Below are positions 28,136 through 36,975 of a stretch of 64,000 bases of DNA, piece by piece (positions within the stretch are counted from its first letter, which is position 1; each line of letters begins with the position of its first letter). The notes under the pieces are model-generated. The model did no database searches. It was given only the letters and a program-made list of their open reading frames with translations, and had not been told where the DNA came from. Origin of the DNA: Candidatus Saccharicenans sp. (GTDB taxonomy: Bacteria > Acidobacteriota > Aminicenantia > Aminicenantales > Saccharicenantaceae); NCBI GenBank assembly GCA_024653215.1, contig JANLFU010000002.1, positions 266,447-330,446 on the forward strand. Direction: 5' to 3'. The position numbers and the translations under genes were made by a program.

Positions 28136-29609
28136 AGAAGTCTTCAGACCCCGGGTCAGGTTCTTAAGCCAGCAGGCTGTGGAACAGATTATTGACGAGT
28201 CGTTTATACTGCTGGAAAAAGTGGGCCTGTTTATTGAAAACGAGGAAGCCCTGAAGCTTCTGGCGAATGCCGGTCAGAAAATAGACCATGCCAAAAACCG
28301 GGTCTTTATAGAGAAGGGCCTGGTGGAGAAATGCCTGAAGACCTGCCCGTCGGAAATCAGGCTCTATGACCTGGAAGGCAGCCGGGAATACCTGGTGGGC
28401 CGGGACGAAGTCCACTTTGACCCCGGTTCGGCTGCCATCAAGATCCTGGATTCAATAACTCTGAAGGAACGAGAGGCCGGGACTTCCGACCTGGTTACCC
28501 TGTATAAACTGGTTGAAACGCTGGAAAACCTGGATTTCCAGAGCACGGCCCTGGTCAGTGCCGATGTTCCAAAAGAAATGGCCGACATCTACCGGCTGTA
28601 CCTGGGCCTCCTCTTTTCGCGCAAGCCTTTCATCACCGGAATTTTCCGGGTGGAAAGCCTGAAGCCGATGCTGGACCTGCTGCTGGCGGTGCGTGGCGAT
28701 GCCAAGACCCTGGCCGAAAAGCCGCTGGCCATCTTCGACGCCTGTCCCTCCCCTCCCCTTAAATGGAGCCGGCTGACCGCCCAGAGCCTAATTGACTGCA
28801 GCCGTCTGGGTGTGCCTTCTGAACTCATACCCATGGGCCTGACCGGGGCCACCTCTCCGGTGACCCTGGCCGGAACCCTGGTCCAGCAGCTGGCCGAAAG
28901 TTTCGGCGGGCTGGTCATCTGCCAGCTAACCAGGCCCGGGGCCCCGGTAATCTTCGGCGGGTCTCCGGCGGGTTTTGACATGAGGAAAGGGACCACTCCC
29001 ATGGGCGCCCCGGAGACCATGATGATCGATTGCGCCTTCGCCCAGGTGGCCAAGCATCTGAACCTGCCCACCCACGCCTACATGGGACTCAGCGATTCCA
29101 AGCTGGTTGACGCCCAGGCCGGGCTGGAAACGGCCATGGGAGCCACCCTGGCCGCCCTGGCTGGAATAAATGTTGTTTCCGGGGCCGGCATGCTCAATTT
29201 TGAGAGCACCCAGAGCCTGGAAAAGCTGGTCATCGATAACGATATCTGCGGCCAGGCCCTGAGGCTGGTCCGTGGCATAGCGTTCAGGGAGAAACCGCTG
29301 GCCCTGCACCTGTTCTCTGAGCTTGGCCCCGACTTCAATTTCCTGGTTCTCCCCCACACCAGGAAATGGTACCGGCAGGAGCATTATTTTTCTTCGGTCC
29401 TGGACCGCGATGTCTACGATACCTGGACAGCCCTGGGCCGGCTCGATACCTTTCAGAGGGCTGGCAAGGAAATTGCCAGGAGGTTATCCCTGTACCAGAG
29501 GCCCGAGCTCTGCCTGAAGAAGTCCGCGGACCTTCAGAAAATCATGAAGGCTTATGCCGCCTCCTGCGGTCTTGAAAAGTTGCCGGAAGTGCCGGGACTT
29601 AAGGTCTGA
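28128..29609 (+). CDS. MttB-family (non-pyrrolysine) methylamine:corrinoid methyltransferase
   Basis: The true start is 'MTEEVFRPRVRFLS' at 28128, with the ribosome site in 'GGGGAGGCAACC'; the track ORF is extended upstream. The 493-residue TIM-barrel protein has family features such as 'IFGGSPAGFDMRKGTTPMGAPE' (shown in part) and 'GLSDSKLVDAQAG'. The frame is open throughout, with no in-frame TAG, so pyrrolysine is not used. Such non-Pyl members (MtgB-like) demethylate quaternary amines such as glycine betaine or carnitine and pass the methyl group to the partner corrinoid protein. The actual substrate cannot be told from the sequence. Confidence 0.9.
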   Translation: MTEEVFRPRVRFLSQQAVEQIIDESFILLEKVGLFIENEEALKLLANAGQKIDHAKNRVFIEKGLVEKCLKTCPSEIRLYDLEGSREYLVGRDEVHFDPGSAAIKILDSITLKEREAGTSDLVTLYKLVETLENLDFQSTALVSADVPKEMADIYRLYLGLLFSRKPFITGIFRVESLKPMLDLLLAVRGDAKTLAEKPLAIFDACPSPPLKWSRLTAQSLIDCSRLGVPSELIPMGLTGATSPVTLAGTLVQQLAESFGGLVICQLTRPGAPVIFGGSPAGFDMRKGTTPMGAPETMMIDCAFAQVAKHLNLPTHAYMGLSDSKLVDAQAGLETAMGATLAALAGINVVSGAGMLNFESTQSLEKLVIDNDICGQALRLVRGIAFREKPLALHLFSELGPDFNFLVLPHTRKWYRQEHYFSSVLDRDVYDTWTALGRLDTFQRAGKEIARRLSLYQRPELCLKKSADLQKIMKAYAASCGLEKLPEVPGLKV

Positions 29610-29873
29610 GTCAACTCCCGCAATTAATTTCAGAATGGTCCAGCTTGCCGGTCTTGATTCGCAAATGACGGAAATCTGGCAGGGTAAGAAAACAACTTAG
29701 CTGTTTGGCCAGAGCTTTTTAGGTGGCCGTAAAGAATGGTCGGCCAAGAATCGCGGTTGGGGAAAGAGTGCCAGATCAGGAAATTTTATCCCTGCCTCTT
29801 TAGCCCCGTTATTTAAGCCCCGACAGAATTTGCCCTCGTTCCGCGGGTTTTTGAAATTTTCAGCCCGGGGACT

Positions 29874-31283
29874 CTAATCCAGCCGGTATTCGCTCAGGTA
29901 TTCGGGAATTACCACCGGCCAGCCGGTCTGTTCGCTTATTTCCCCCGCAAAGTGCTGTATGACTTCTTTTTCACCGTGTATCAGGAAAACTGTCCTGGGT
30001 TGCCTCTGGAACGAGCCGAGCCATTTCCAGAGCTGGGCCCGGTCGGCGTGAGCCGAGAAACCCTGAATCTGGTCGATGGTGGCCCGGACCTGGTACATCT
30101 GTCCATAAATACGTACCGGCGACTGGCCTTCCAGGATCTGCCGGCCCAGGGTTCCCCTGGCCTGGTAACCTACGAACAGGATGGTTGATTCCGGCCGGCT
30201 GATGTTGTTGACCAGGTGCTGCTTGATGCGGCCGCCGGTGCACATGCCCGAACCGGCCATGATGATGGCTGAACCTCGGGTTTTCTCAATCAGCCTGGAT
30301 TCTTCGAAACTCTGGACCAGTTTCAGGCCGGGAAATTCGAAGGGATTTTTTCCGGTAGAGAACAGGGCCCGGGACTCGTCGTCCAGGTACTTCAAGTAAT
30401 GGCCGAAAACGTTGGTCACCGAAACGGCCATCGGGCTGTCCAGGAAAACGGGCAGCTGCGGTATTTTTTTCTCTCTCACCAGCTGGCTGAGGTGAAACAT
30501 CAGCTCCTGGGCCCGCTCGATGGCGAAGGTCGGGATGACCAGATTGCCGCCTCGCGAGACCACCCGGTTGACGTTCTCGGCCAGCCGGTCTGCGACTTTT
30601 TCCGGGTGGTCGTGTTCCCGGTCGCCGTAAGTTGATTCCAGAAAAATGTAGTCAGCCTGCTGGAAGGTTTCCGGGTCCCGGACTAGCGGTTTGTTCCATT
30701 GACCGAGGTCTCCGCTGAAAAGAATCTTCCTGGCCTCCTGTCCCCCTCCGTCTTCAACCGTCAGCTCGATGATGGCCGAGCCCAGGATGTGGCCGGCTTC
30801 CCTGAAGGTGACCTGGACCCCGGACCCCAGGTTGACCTTGAGATGGTAATCCACCGCTTCCACCAGCGGCAGGGCTTTCTCCACATCGGCGGTGGTGTAA
30901 AGGGGAATTTCCGGGTAAGGCCCGCGCCGGCCTTCTTTTTCATGCCTTTTCTTTTTGATCTGGGCGTCTTCTTCCTGGAGCTTGGCCGTGTCGAAAAGAA
31001 CTATGGGCAGGATTTCAGCTGAGGGCGGGGTGCAGAGAATGCGGCCGCGAAATCCCTCCCGGACCACTTTCGGGATGAGGCCACAGTGGTCGAGGTGGGC
31101 ATGGGTCAATAAAATGTAATTAATCTTCTGCGGTGGAAAGGGAAAGGGTTCCCAGTTGCGGGCCTGGTAATCACGTTCCTGGTAGAGACCGCAGTCCACC
31201 AGGAAATTCAGACCGTTGGCTGAAAGCAGAAAACAGGAACCGGTGACCTGGGAAGCGGCTCCCAGAAATTTGACCTTCATCAT
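29874..31283 (-). CDS. metallo-beta-lactamase / beta-CASP nuclease with RMMBL domain
   Basis: The 469-residue protein has the MBL zinc motif 'LLTHAHLDHCGLIPK', a later His in 'FREAGHILGSAI' and Asp in 'LFSGDLGQWN'. The beta-CASP insert includes 'FLESTYGDREHD' and 'VIPTFAIERAQELM'. The C-terminal RMMBL part includes 'IQGFSAHADRAQL' and 'FLIHGEKEVI'. Proteins of this type are RNA-processing endo/exonucleases related to CPSF73 and archaeal aCPSF. The start ATG directly follows the stop of the upstream membrane-protein gene. Confidence 0.93.
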   Translation of the reverse strand: MMKVKFLGAASQVTGSCFLLSANGLNFLVDCGLYQERDYQARNWEPFPFPPQKINYILLTHAHLDHCGLIPKVVREGFRGRILCTPPSAEILPIVLFDTAKLQEEDAQIKKKRHEKEGRRGPYPEIPLYTTADVEKALPLVEAVDYHLKVNLGSGVQVTFREAGHILGSAIIELTVEDGGGQEARKILFSGDLGQWNKPLVRDPETFQQADYIFLESTYGDREHDHPEKVADRLAENVNRVVSRGGNLVIPTFAIERAQELMFHLSQLVREKKIPQLPVFLDSPMAVSVTNVFGHYLKYLDDESRALFSTGKNPFEFPGLKLVQSFEESRLIEKTRGSAIIMAGSGMCTGGRIKQHLVNNISRPESTILFVGYQARGTLGRQILEGQSPVRIYGQMYQVRATIDQIQGFSAHADRAQLWKWLGSFQRQPRTVFLIHGEKEVIQHFAGEISEQTGWPVVIPEYLSEYRLD

Positions 31284-32147
31284 TCACTCGCCTTTCTGCC
31301 GGAGATAGTAGGCATATTCAACTCCGATGAACACCTGGCGGGCCAGCACTCTGAAGATTATATATATCTGGCCCAGAAATATAAAGGCCAGGACTCCCGG
31401 CCCGGCCCCTGACGGAATCAGGCGCATGATGAAGAACCAGAAGGCCGAGATAATTATGACCGCCAGGCCCAGCAGCAGATAGAGGCCCCAGAACCTGAAA
31501 AAGTGGCGTTTCAGGAAACGAAGGGCTGAGACATATGCCGGGATTACTTTTTTTGATTCGGATATCATGATTATTCTGGTTAGGTCCAGAAAAAGCTTGA
31601 AAGCTGTCCAGAGGAGGATCAGAACCAGCATCCGCAGGTTGGCCGAGATGATAACCGGCCACTCCGTCACCGCCCGGCTTGACCACAGGTTGAGCGGGGC
31701 GGTCAGCAACCGGAAAAGGATGAGAAGCACAGCCAGGAACGGTAAAAATACCAGAAGAGATAGAAAGAATTTCCAGAAATGACGGGCTCCGTCCGAAAGA
31801 AATTCCCTTAAGGTCACCACCGGGTCGGGGCTGAGCATCCGGCCGAACAGTCCGGCGCTGAGAAAGGTAAAAATCAGGCCGGTCAGCAGCATCAGGGTCA
31901 ACAAAAAACCGACATAGGGACTTAGAATCTCCTGGTTGGCCAGGAAAACTTCGGCCAGGTTCAGCTCAAAGGGCATAACGGGTTTGTCCGGCAGGTAAAA
32001 ATGGCCCAGGCTGTTTCTCAGAAGAGAGTTAATGGGAGCCAGGGCCAGGAGAGCCAGCACCAGCAAGATCAGCCAGATATAGACCGATAGCCTGAACCTG
32101 GTAATGGTTCTGTTAAGACCGGGATTTAAGTAGGTTTGAAGGCTCAT
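31284..32147 (-). CDS. uncharacterised polytopic membrane protein
   Basis: The 287-residue product has about six hydrophobic segments, near residues 20-42, 72-97, 114-140, 168-186, 215-240 and 245-265. I chose the ATG at 32147 because 'GAGGAG' is 6 bp upstream; the track start at 32153 abuts the ribosome site. No catalytic motif is visible. It sits between an M1 aminopeptidase gene and a beta-CASP nuclease gene with almost no spacing, so the three are likely one transcript. I do not recognise a named family. Confidence 0.75.
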   Translation of the reverse strand: MSLQTYLNPGLNRTITRFRLSVYIWLILLVLALLALAPINSLLRNSLGHFYLPDKPVMPFELNLAEVFLANQEILSPYVGFLLTLMLLTGLIFTFLSAGLFGRMLSPDPVVTLREFLSDGARHFWKFFLSLLVFLPFLAVLLILFRLLTAPLNLWSSRAVTEWPVIISANLRMLVLILLWTAFKLFLDLTRIIMISESKKVIPAYVSALRFLKRHFFRFWGLYLLLGLAVIIISAFWFFIMRLIPSGAGPGVLAFIFLGQIYIIFRVLARQVFIGVEYAYYLRQKGE

Positions 32148-32163
32148 GGTCATCTCCTCTCGT

Positions 32164-34266
32164 TTACAGCAGGCCGGAGAAAGTCAGCAGCAGGTGCTGC
32201 AGGAACCAGACCAGTTTTACGGTGGCAGTCAGAAGCCTGGCCCCGGGACCCTGGCTGGAATAGCTGTTGTTGGAAAAATTGCTGTCCACCAGCCAGATGG
32301 CCTCGGGGTCAAGAACGGCCGTTTTGACCCGGGCCGGCTTTTCAAAATAAAAGCGAACCCAGCGGTCCTGTCCATCCCATTCACGCCACTCGCTGCTGCC
32401 ATCTTCAAAATCAACCCTGAGCTTCAGGCCGTAGCCGGGCCCTGGACGGGCCGGACCCAAGCGGCGCAGAGTAATTACCGTTTCATAAATTTTTTCTTTC
32501 TTTCTGGCGGTTTTCTCCTGAACCCCGGCGGGTGGCGAGCTGGCCTGGCCGGTCGGCAAACTGTCAAATACTCCCTGGTATTTTTCAGGCTTCAGGCGAG
32601 TTTCGACCGAGCCTATGGCATAATCAAAATTATTGGCGTTGAAAAAGAATTCCTTGAAAAACCAGGTCAGGTCCTGGCCGGAGACCTCGTTGACCACCCG
32701 GATAAAATCCTCGGTCTTTGGGTGGCGGAATCGATATCTCATGTGGTAGGTCCGCATGACCCTGGCCCAGGTCTGTTCTCCCAGCAACCTCTCCAGGGTA
32801 TGGAGACAGGTGGCTGCCCGGTAATAAACGTTCAGGGAATAACTCATGGAGTTGAAGAACTTCCAGGAGGCGGTGACTATGGGGTCGAGCTCGGCCACCG
32901 TGGCTGACACCACCCGCCCCAGCTGCCAGTCGTAAACCGCCGGGAACTTGATAAGCCAGCTAAGGGGCAGGCCGCTAAAACGAAATGGCAGGCGTCCGGG
33001 ACCGTAGGCCACCTCGGAAACCCGGCCCGTGGAATAGGTGTTAATACCCTCGTCCAGCCAGGCTTCCTCGAACTCGTTATTGGCCACCAGTCCGTACCAG
33101 TAGCCGTGCCCGAATTCATGGATTATAACCTGTTCCGGAGACAGGACATCTTTTTCCAGCAGGACCGAGGTCCCGGCGGTAAAGAGAGTGGGATACTCCA
33201 TGCCGCCGCTTCCGGTTCGATAGGGCGGGTCGACCATGGTTATGGTTCTGTAGGGATAGGGGCCGTACCATAGGCCATAATATTTCAGGGCCGCCCTCAG
33301 GGCTCTAAAGTGCCTTTCGGCCTGGTTCTGATGCTGTTTTTCAATAAGCAGGATCATCTTGACATCAGGCAGCTTTAGTTCCTGCGGGCTCAGTCCCAGG
33401 AGCTCAGCCATCTGCCGGTATTCTTCTGGTGTGACTTCTTCCTCACCCCTGAACCATCTTTCCAGCTTGACAAACCGGGGTGAGGCGGTCCAGGCAAAAT
33501 CGTGGATGTTCTGCTGGACATAGGTATAGGTGGTCTTGCCGCTGGCCGGGTCATCCCGCCTGGCCACTTCTTCCCCGCTGGCCCCCACCACCATACGTTC
33601 CGGCACGGTAATCTCGACCCGGTAGTCAGCAAAATCGGCATAGAACTCAGAGTTCAGGTGATACTCATGGCAGTTCCAGCCCCGGCCCTCTTCGTAAACA
33701 CCGGGCTTGGGAAACCACTGGGCGATGAAAAAACCGTCCCGGTAATGACCGGTCCTCAGGCCACTCCCTGGTACCTTGGCCTGAAATTCCAGGTTAAGGG
33801 TGATGGACTGTCCCGGGGCCAATGGCTCGGGCAGCTCCACCCGGAGAACGGTCTGGTCGTCTGGATTGTGCGGTTCATCCGGGCTGATAAACGTGGCGGC
33901 CGGCATCAGGTCCAGTCCAGAATCAGTGCTCAGGGAAACCAGCTTGATCCAGCCCCACTCGTCTTTTTTAGCCCTGTATCGGGAAATAATCTTCTCACGG
34001 CTGGCTTCCTGGGCCAGGGTTGATCGCTCGTTTTTGAAGGCGTTCCAGTAAAGATGGAACTGGATATCCGGTATGTAATCTGCCGTTCGGTTGGTCCAGA
34101 CTATGGTCTCTTTACCCTGGAGCGTGGCCGTTTCCGGTATCAGCTCCACCTTGAGGTCATAGCGAACGGGCCGGTCATCGGCCATGGCTGCCAGGCCGCA
34201 GGCCAGGAACAGAATCAGCCATAACCTGAAGACCGGTCGGGCCTTTGATAAACCTGGTTTTTTCAT
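32164..34266 (-). CDS. exported M1 family zinc aminopeptidase
   Basis: The zinc signature 'HEFGHGYWYGLVANNEFEEAWLDEG' (quoted from 'HEFGH' to 'WLDEG', HExxH-x18-E) lies near residue 383. It is preceded by 'GSGGMEYPT', a variant of the exopeptidase GxMEN motif. Residues 1-29 form a signal peptide, and a C-terminal hydrophobic stretch 'VWFLQHLLLTFSGLL' could anchor the protein. These enzymes remove N-terminal residues from peptides. At 700 residues it is shorter than four-domain aminopeptidase N and resembles the M1 group common in peptide-degrading anaerobes. It forms an operon with the two genes downstream. Confidence 0.92.
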   Translation of the reverse strand: MKKPGLSKARPVFRLWLILFLACGLAAMADDRPVRYDLKVELIPETATLQGKETIVWTNRTADYIPDIQFHLYWNAFKNERSTLAQEASREKIISRYRAKKDEWGWIKLVSLSTDSGLDLMPAATFISPDEPHNPDDQTVLRVELPEPLAPGQSITLNLEFQAKVPGSGLRTGHYRDGFFIAQWFPKPGVYEEGRGWNCHEYHLNSEFYADFADYRVEITVPERMVVGASGEEVARRDDPASGKTTYTYVQQNIHDFAWTASPRFVKLERWFRGEEEVTPEEYRQMAELLGLSPQELKLPDVKMILLIEKQHQNQAERHFRALRAALKYYGLWYGPYPYRTITMVDPPYRTGSGGMEYPTLFTAGTSVLLEKDVLSPEQVIIHEFGHGYWYGLVANNEFEEAWLDEGINTYSTGRVSEVAYGPGRLPFRFSGLPLSWLIKFPAVYDWQLGRVVSATVAELDPIVTASWKFFNSMSYSLNVYYRAATCLHTLERLLGEQTWARVMRTYHMRYRFRHPKTEDFIRVVNEVSGQDLTWFFKEFFFNANNFDYAIGSVETRLKPEKYQGVFDSLPTGQASSPPAGVQEKTARKKEKIYETVITLRRLGPARPGPGYGLKLRVDFEDGSSEWREWDGQDRWVRFYFEKPARVKTAVLDPEAIWLVDSNFSNNSYSSQGPGARLLTATVKLVWFLQHLLLTFSGLL

Positions 34267-34383
34267 CCGAACCTCGCTGCCTGAAGATTATAAAGGTTAT
34301 ATATACGAAAAATCAGGCTGGCTGGATTTGCTTTCACATCAGAATCCTCAGAGCCTGCCTTGAACCTTCTGGTATTCCTGGCC

Positions 34384-34851
34384 TCAGGTCTGGCTGATCA
34401 GCCATTCTTCCCAGGCCCGGCGCCTGGGAAAAAAAATGAATAGAACCACCACCGAAATTCCGAGGAGGATGTAGAAATCGCGGTATAAACCCCGGATTAA
34501 AAATAATATCAATCCAAACAGGGCCGGCAGTTCGCTCATGATGACCATGATGAGCGAGGTGCGGTGAAGCTTGTTGAGCAGGTCCTCCGGTCGGTCGCCC
34601 GGCTTTTTTCTTAAAAGGAGGGACTGCAGGATACGGGCCAGGATGACACTTGCGGCCGACAGGCCATAGAACAGGTAGCGCAGGTTTCTGATGGCCTGCG
34701 GGTCGGTTATCGGGTATAGCCCATGAAAAGGTGCCATTTTGCTACGGATGAGTTCCACCAGTACCAGGTAAAGAGCCATTGCCCCCAGGACTGAAAAGCC
34801 GACCAGGGCGGCAATGCGGTGAGTTCTCCTGATTATTTCCTGGGCTTCCAT
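34384..34851 (-). CDS. uncharacterised four-helix membrane protein
   Basis: The 155-residue product shows four hydrophobic segments, around residues 14-32, 58-78, 98-118 and 124-140. Basic and acidic connectors lie between them and it ends in 'FFPRRRAWEEWLISQT'. I see no motif that identifies a function. It stands alone, 118 bp from the M1 gene and after a 318-bp gap. Confidence 0.7.
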   Translation of the reverse strand: MEAQEIIRRTHRIAALVGFSVLGAMALYLVLVELIRSKMAPFHGLYPITDPQAIRNLRYLFYGLSAASVILARILQSLLLRKKPGDRPEDLLNKLHRTSLIMVIMSELPALFGLILFLIRGLYRDFYILLGISVVVLFIFFPRRRAWEEWLISQT

Positions 34852-35169
34852 CTTGCCTCCTTCGCTTGATTATATTTAATTTTGCCGGCCGGGGCAAACT
34901 GTGTTGTTAACCTGATCTGAACCTTCAGCTCGTTGCCGGTTTTTATCTGGAGAGGGGCCGGGCAGCAATTCCGGAGCAGGTCAGCAGCCAGGTCCTCTCC
35001 TTATCAGCTGCCGGGCTGGCTGTCCTGGCCCTCGCCAACAACCAGCCTGATATATGAATGACTGTTCATATATTATTGACTTTAATGGCTGACTGAGAGA
35101 TCTTAAATTTCAGGGCAACCTGGCTGGATACGGCTCGAATTAATAGATATGGCAGGAGGTTATTCTGTC
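34852..35169. other. intergenic region, no gene seen
   Basis: This 318-bp gap contains a GC-rich part with GGAGAGG and CCTCTCC arms about 40 bp apart, and an AT-rich part with the inverted repeat listed at 35050-35073. No ORF with a ribosome site is present. Confidence 0.5.
35050..35073. repeat. 24-bp AT-rich inverted repeat
   Basis: ATATATGAA and TTCATATAT form perfect 9-bp arms around TGACTG. There is no T-run on either side, so it is not a good terminator. It could be a protein-binding site. Confidence 0.4.
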
Positions 35170-36384
35170 CTAACTTATGTAGAGGAGCAGGCCTTTAAGG
35201 TAGTCGCTCTCCGGGTGGAAAATGCTCACCGGGTGGTCCAGGGCCTGGCGGTGGCGCTGGATGATCCTGGCTTCCCGCCCGGCCTCCAGGGCGGCCTGAA
35301 AAATTGTTTTCTGGAAGTCCTGGCTATCAACGTAGTAGGAGCAGGAAAAGGTCAGCAGGAAGCTTCCCGGCTCCATCCGGCTCAGGGCCAGGCGGTTCAG
35401 TTCCCGGTAAGCTTTGATCGCCTGCTTCTCATCAGCTTTTTTCCTGGCAAAGGCCGGCGGGTCCAGGATGACCAGACCGTAGTCCAGCTGTTGTCTTTCG
35501 GCCAAGAACTCGAACATGTCCCGGTTGATGAGACTGAAAGAATCTTCGGAAAAGCCGTTAAGCCGCAAGTTGGCTCCGGCCGTTTCTAGGGCTCTTTTCG
35601 AGTAATCGACCAGGTCTACCTGGCTGGCTCCCCCTTTCAGGGCGGCCACGGCAAACCCTCCGGTGTAGCAGAAGCCATCCAGGACTCTTAATCCCCCGGC
35701 CAGGGACCGAACCAGCTGTCTCATTTCTCGCTGGTCAAGGAAAAAGCCGGTTTTCTGCGATTCGGTCAGGTAGATGTTGAACTTCAAACCATTCTCTTCA
35801 ACCATCACCGGTTCTTCCAGCTTTCCGAAAAGCAGGCCTTCAAACTCGGACAGGCCTTCTTCCTTCCGCGATGGTATGAGAGATTTTTCGTAAATATAAC
35901 TGGGCTTCAGGGTCTCTCTGAGCAAGTCCAGTACCTGCTCCTTGAGTTTTTCCATTCCAAGAGTCGAAACCTGGATAACCAGGCCTGGTCCATAACGGTC
36001 AACCACCAGACCGGGCAGGTGGTCGCTTTCACCATTAACCAGCCGGACCGATTCGGCCCGTCGGTAGAGACGGTGCCTGAGCTGAACCGCCTGCTGCAGG
36101 TTTCTTCTCAGGGCCAGCTGCGGGTCTTCCTGGCCAAAACTCAGCAACCTTCCAGCCAGGGAGCATTTCTGGTTGAAATAGCCGTGTCCGAGCAGTTGGC
36201 CGGCTGCCGAATAAACCGGGTAAATCCCGCCGTTGACAAAATTTTCCGGGTAGGTCTGTATGGCTCCGGAAAAAATCCAGTGGTGCCGGCTGAGGACTGA
36301 TTTTTCGCGCCCGGGTTTGAGAATCACTCCATCGCGGACTTTTATTTTTTTCCGGTCTTTTCCTGAATTTCCTTCTCTATTCAT
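35170..36384 (-). CDS. rlmI: RlmI-like class I rRNA (cytosine-C5) methyltransferase with PUA domain
   Basis: The N-terminal 85 residues ('GVILKPGREKSVLSRHHWIFSGAI') are the PUA-type RNA-binding domain. The SAM-binding motif is 'LDGFCYTGGFAVAALKGGA', followed by 'VDLVDYSKRALE' and the active-site 'LVILDPPAFA'. 'LTFSCSYYV' carries the catalytic Cys region of C5-methyltransferases. The length of 404 residues matches RlmI, which methylates C1962 of 23S rRNA in E. coli. The exact target here is inferred. The gene is monocistronic or co-transcribed with the Nudix gene 74 bp upstream. Confidence 0.9.
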   Translation of the reverse strand: MNREGNSGKDRKKIKVRDGVILKPGREKSVLSRHHWIFSGAIQTYPENFVNGGIYPVYSAAGQLLGHGYFNQKCSLAGRLLSFGQEDPQLALRRNLQQAVQLRHRLYRRAESVRLVNGESDHLPGLVVDRYGPGLVIQVSTLGMEKLKEQVLDLLRETLKPSYIYEKSLIPSRKEEGLSEFEGLLFGKLEEPVMVEENGLKFNIYLTESQKTGFFLDQREMRQLVRSLAGGLRVLDGFCYTGGFAVAALKGGASQVDLVDYSKRALETAGANLRLNGFSEDSFSLINRDMFEFLAERQQLDYGLVILDPPAFARKKADEKQAIKAYRELNRLALSRMEPGSFLLTFSCSYYVDSQDFQKTIFQAALEAGREARIIQRHRQALDHPVSIFHPESDYLKGLLLYIS

Positions 36385-36458
36385 CTTTATCCCGTCCTGG
36401 CTTTCGTTTTAGTCGCCTCTTAACCGCCCTGGGTCGTTAGCAAATTCCCCCGTGGTGT

Positions 36459-36848
36459 TCAGGCCAGAAGGTTACGGGCGGCCAGTTTTTTGACCAGTTC
36501 CCGGTCGGCCGGAAGCAAATTGAAATTTTCAAGCTCGCCCGGTTCTACCCAGGCATACTGGCGGTGCGAGCTCAGTCTGATCGCTTCCGATTCCAATCGG
36601 GCTTCAAAGGCCATCAATCTGGCCTCGGTGGCTCCGGGCAACTGGACCGCTTCCAGGAAACGGATGACTCTTATGGCCACTCCCATTTCTTCTCTGATTT
36701 CCCTGGCCAGAGCCTGTTCCGGGGTCTCTCCCGGTTCAACCTTTCCCCCGGGAAATTCCCAGCCGGTTTGAGAAGCTTCCTCGCCTCTTTCGGCCAGCAA
36801 CACCCGGCCCGCCTTCTTGAAAACCGCAGCCACCACTATCATCGGCAC
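36459..36848 (-). CDS. mutT: MutT-type Nudix hydrolase (8-oxo-dGTP diphosphatase-like)
   Basis: The Nudix box reads 'GGKVEPGETPEQALAREI' then 'REEMGV', a full G-x5-E-x7-REUxEExGU match. At 129 residues it has MutT size. It begins 'IVVAAVFKKAGRVLLAERG', as do enzymes that clear oxidised nucleotides from the pool. The start is a GTG at 36848 with a GGGG site 9 bp upstream; an ATG follows two codons later. The substrate is inferred from family resemblance. Confidence 0.88.
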   Translation of the reverse strand: MPMIVVAAVFKKAGRVLLAERGEEASQTGWEFPGGKVEPGETPEQALAREIREEMGVAIRVIRFLEAVQLPGATEARLMAFEARLESEAIRLSSHRQYAWVEPGELENFNLLPADRELVKKLAARNLLA

Positions 36849-36975
36849 CTAATTCTGCCCCAGCCGGCCCCCGGGTGTCAACCCGGACGACTTTTAGCCG
36901 TCCGCGGATTGTCACCCAGAGCTTTTACTGGTAATATAAGTTTTTATCGATGACGTTTTCGAGGGGTTTAGCGGC

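Noticed and set aside
28128-29609. Pyrrolysine-dependent trimethylamine methyltransferase (MttB)
   Set aside because: The frame is open from start to stop without an internal TAG, so it belongs to the non-pyrrolysine branch of the family.
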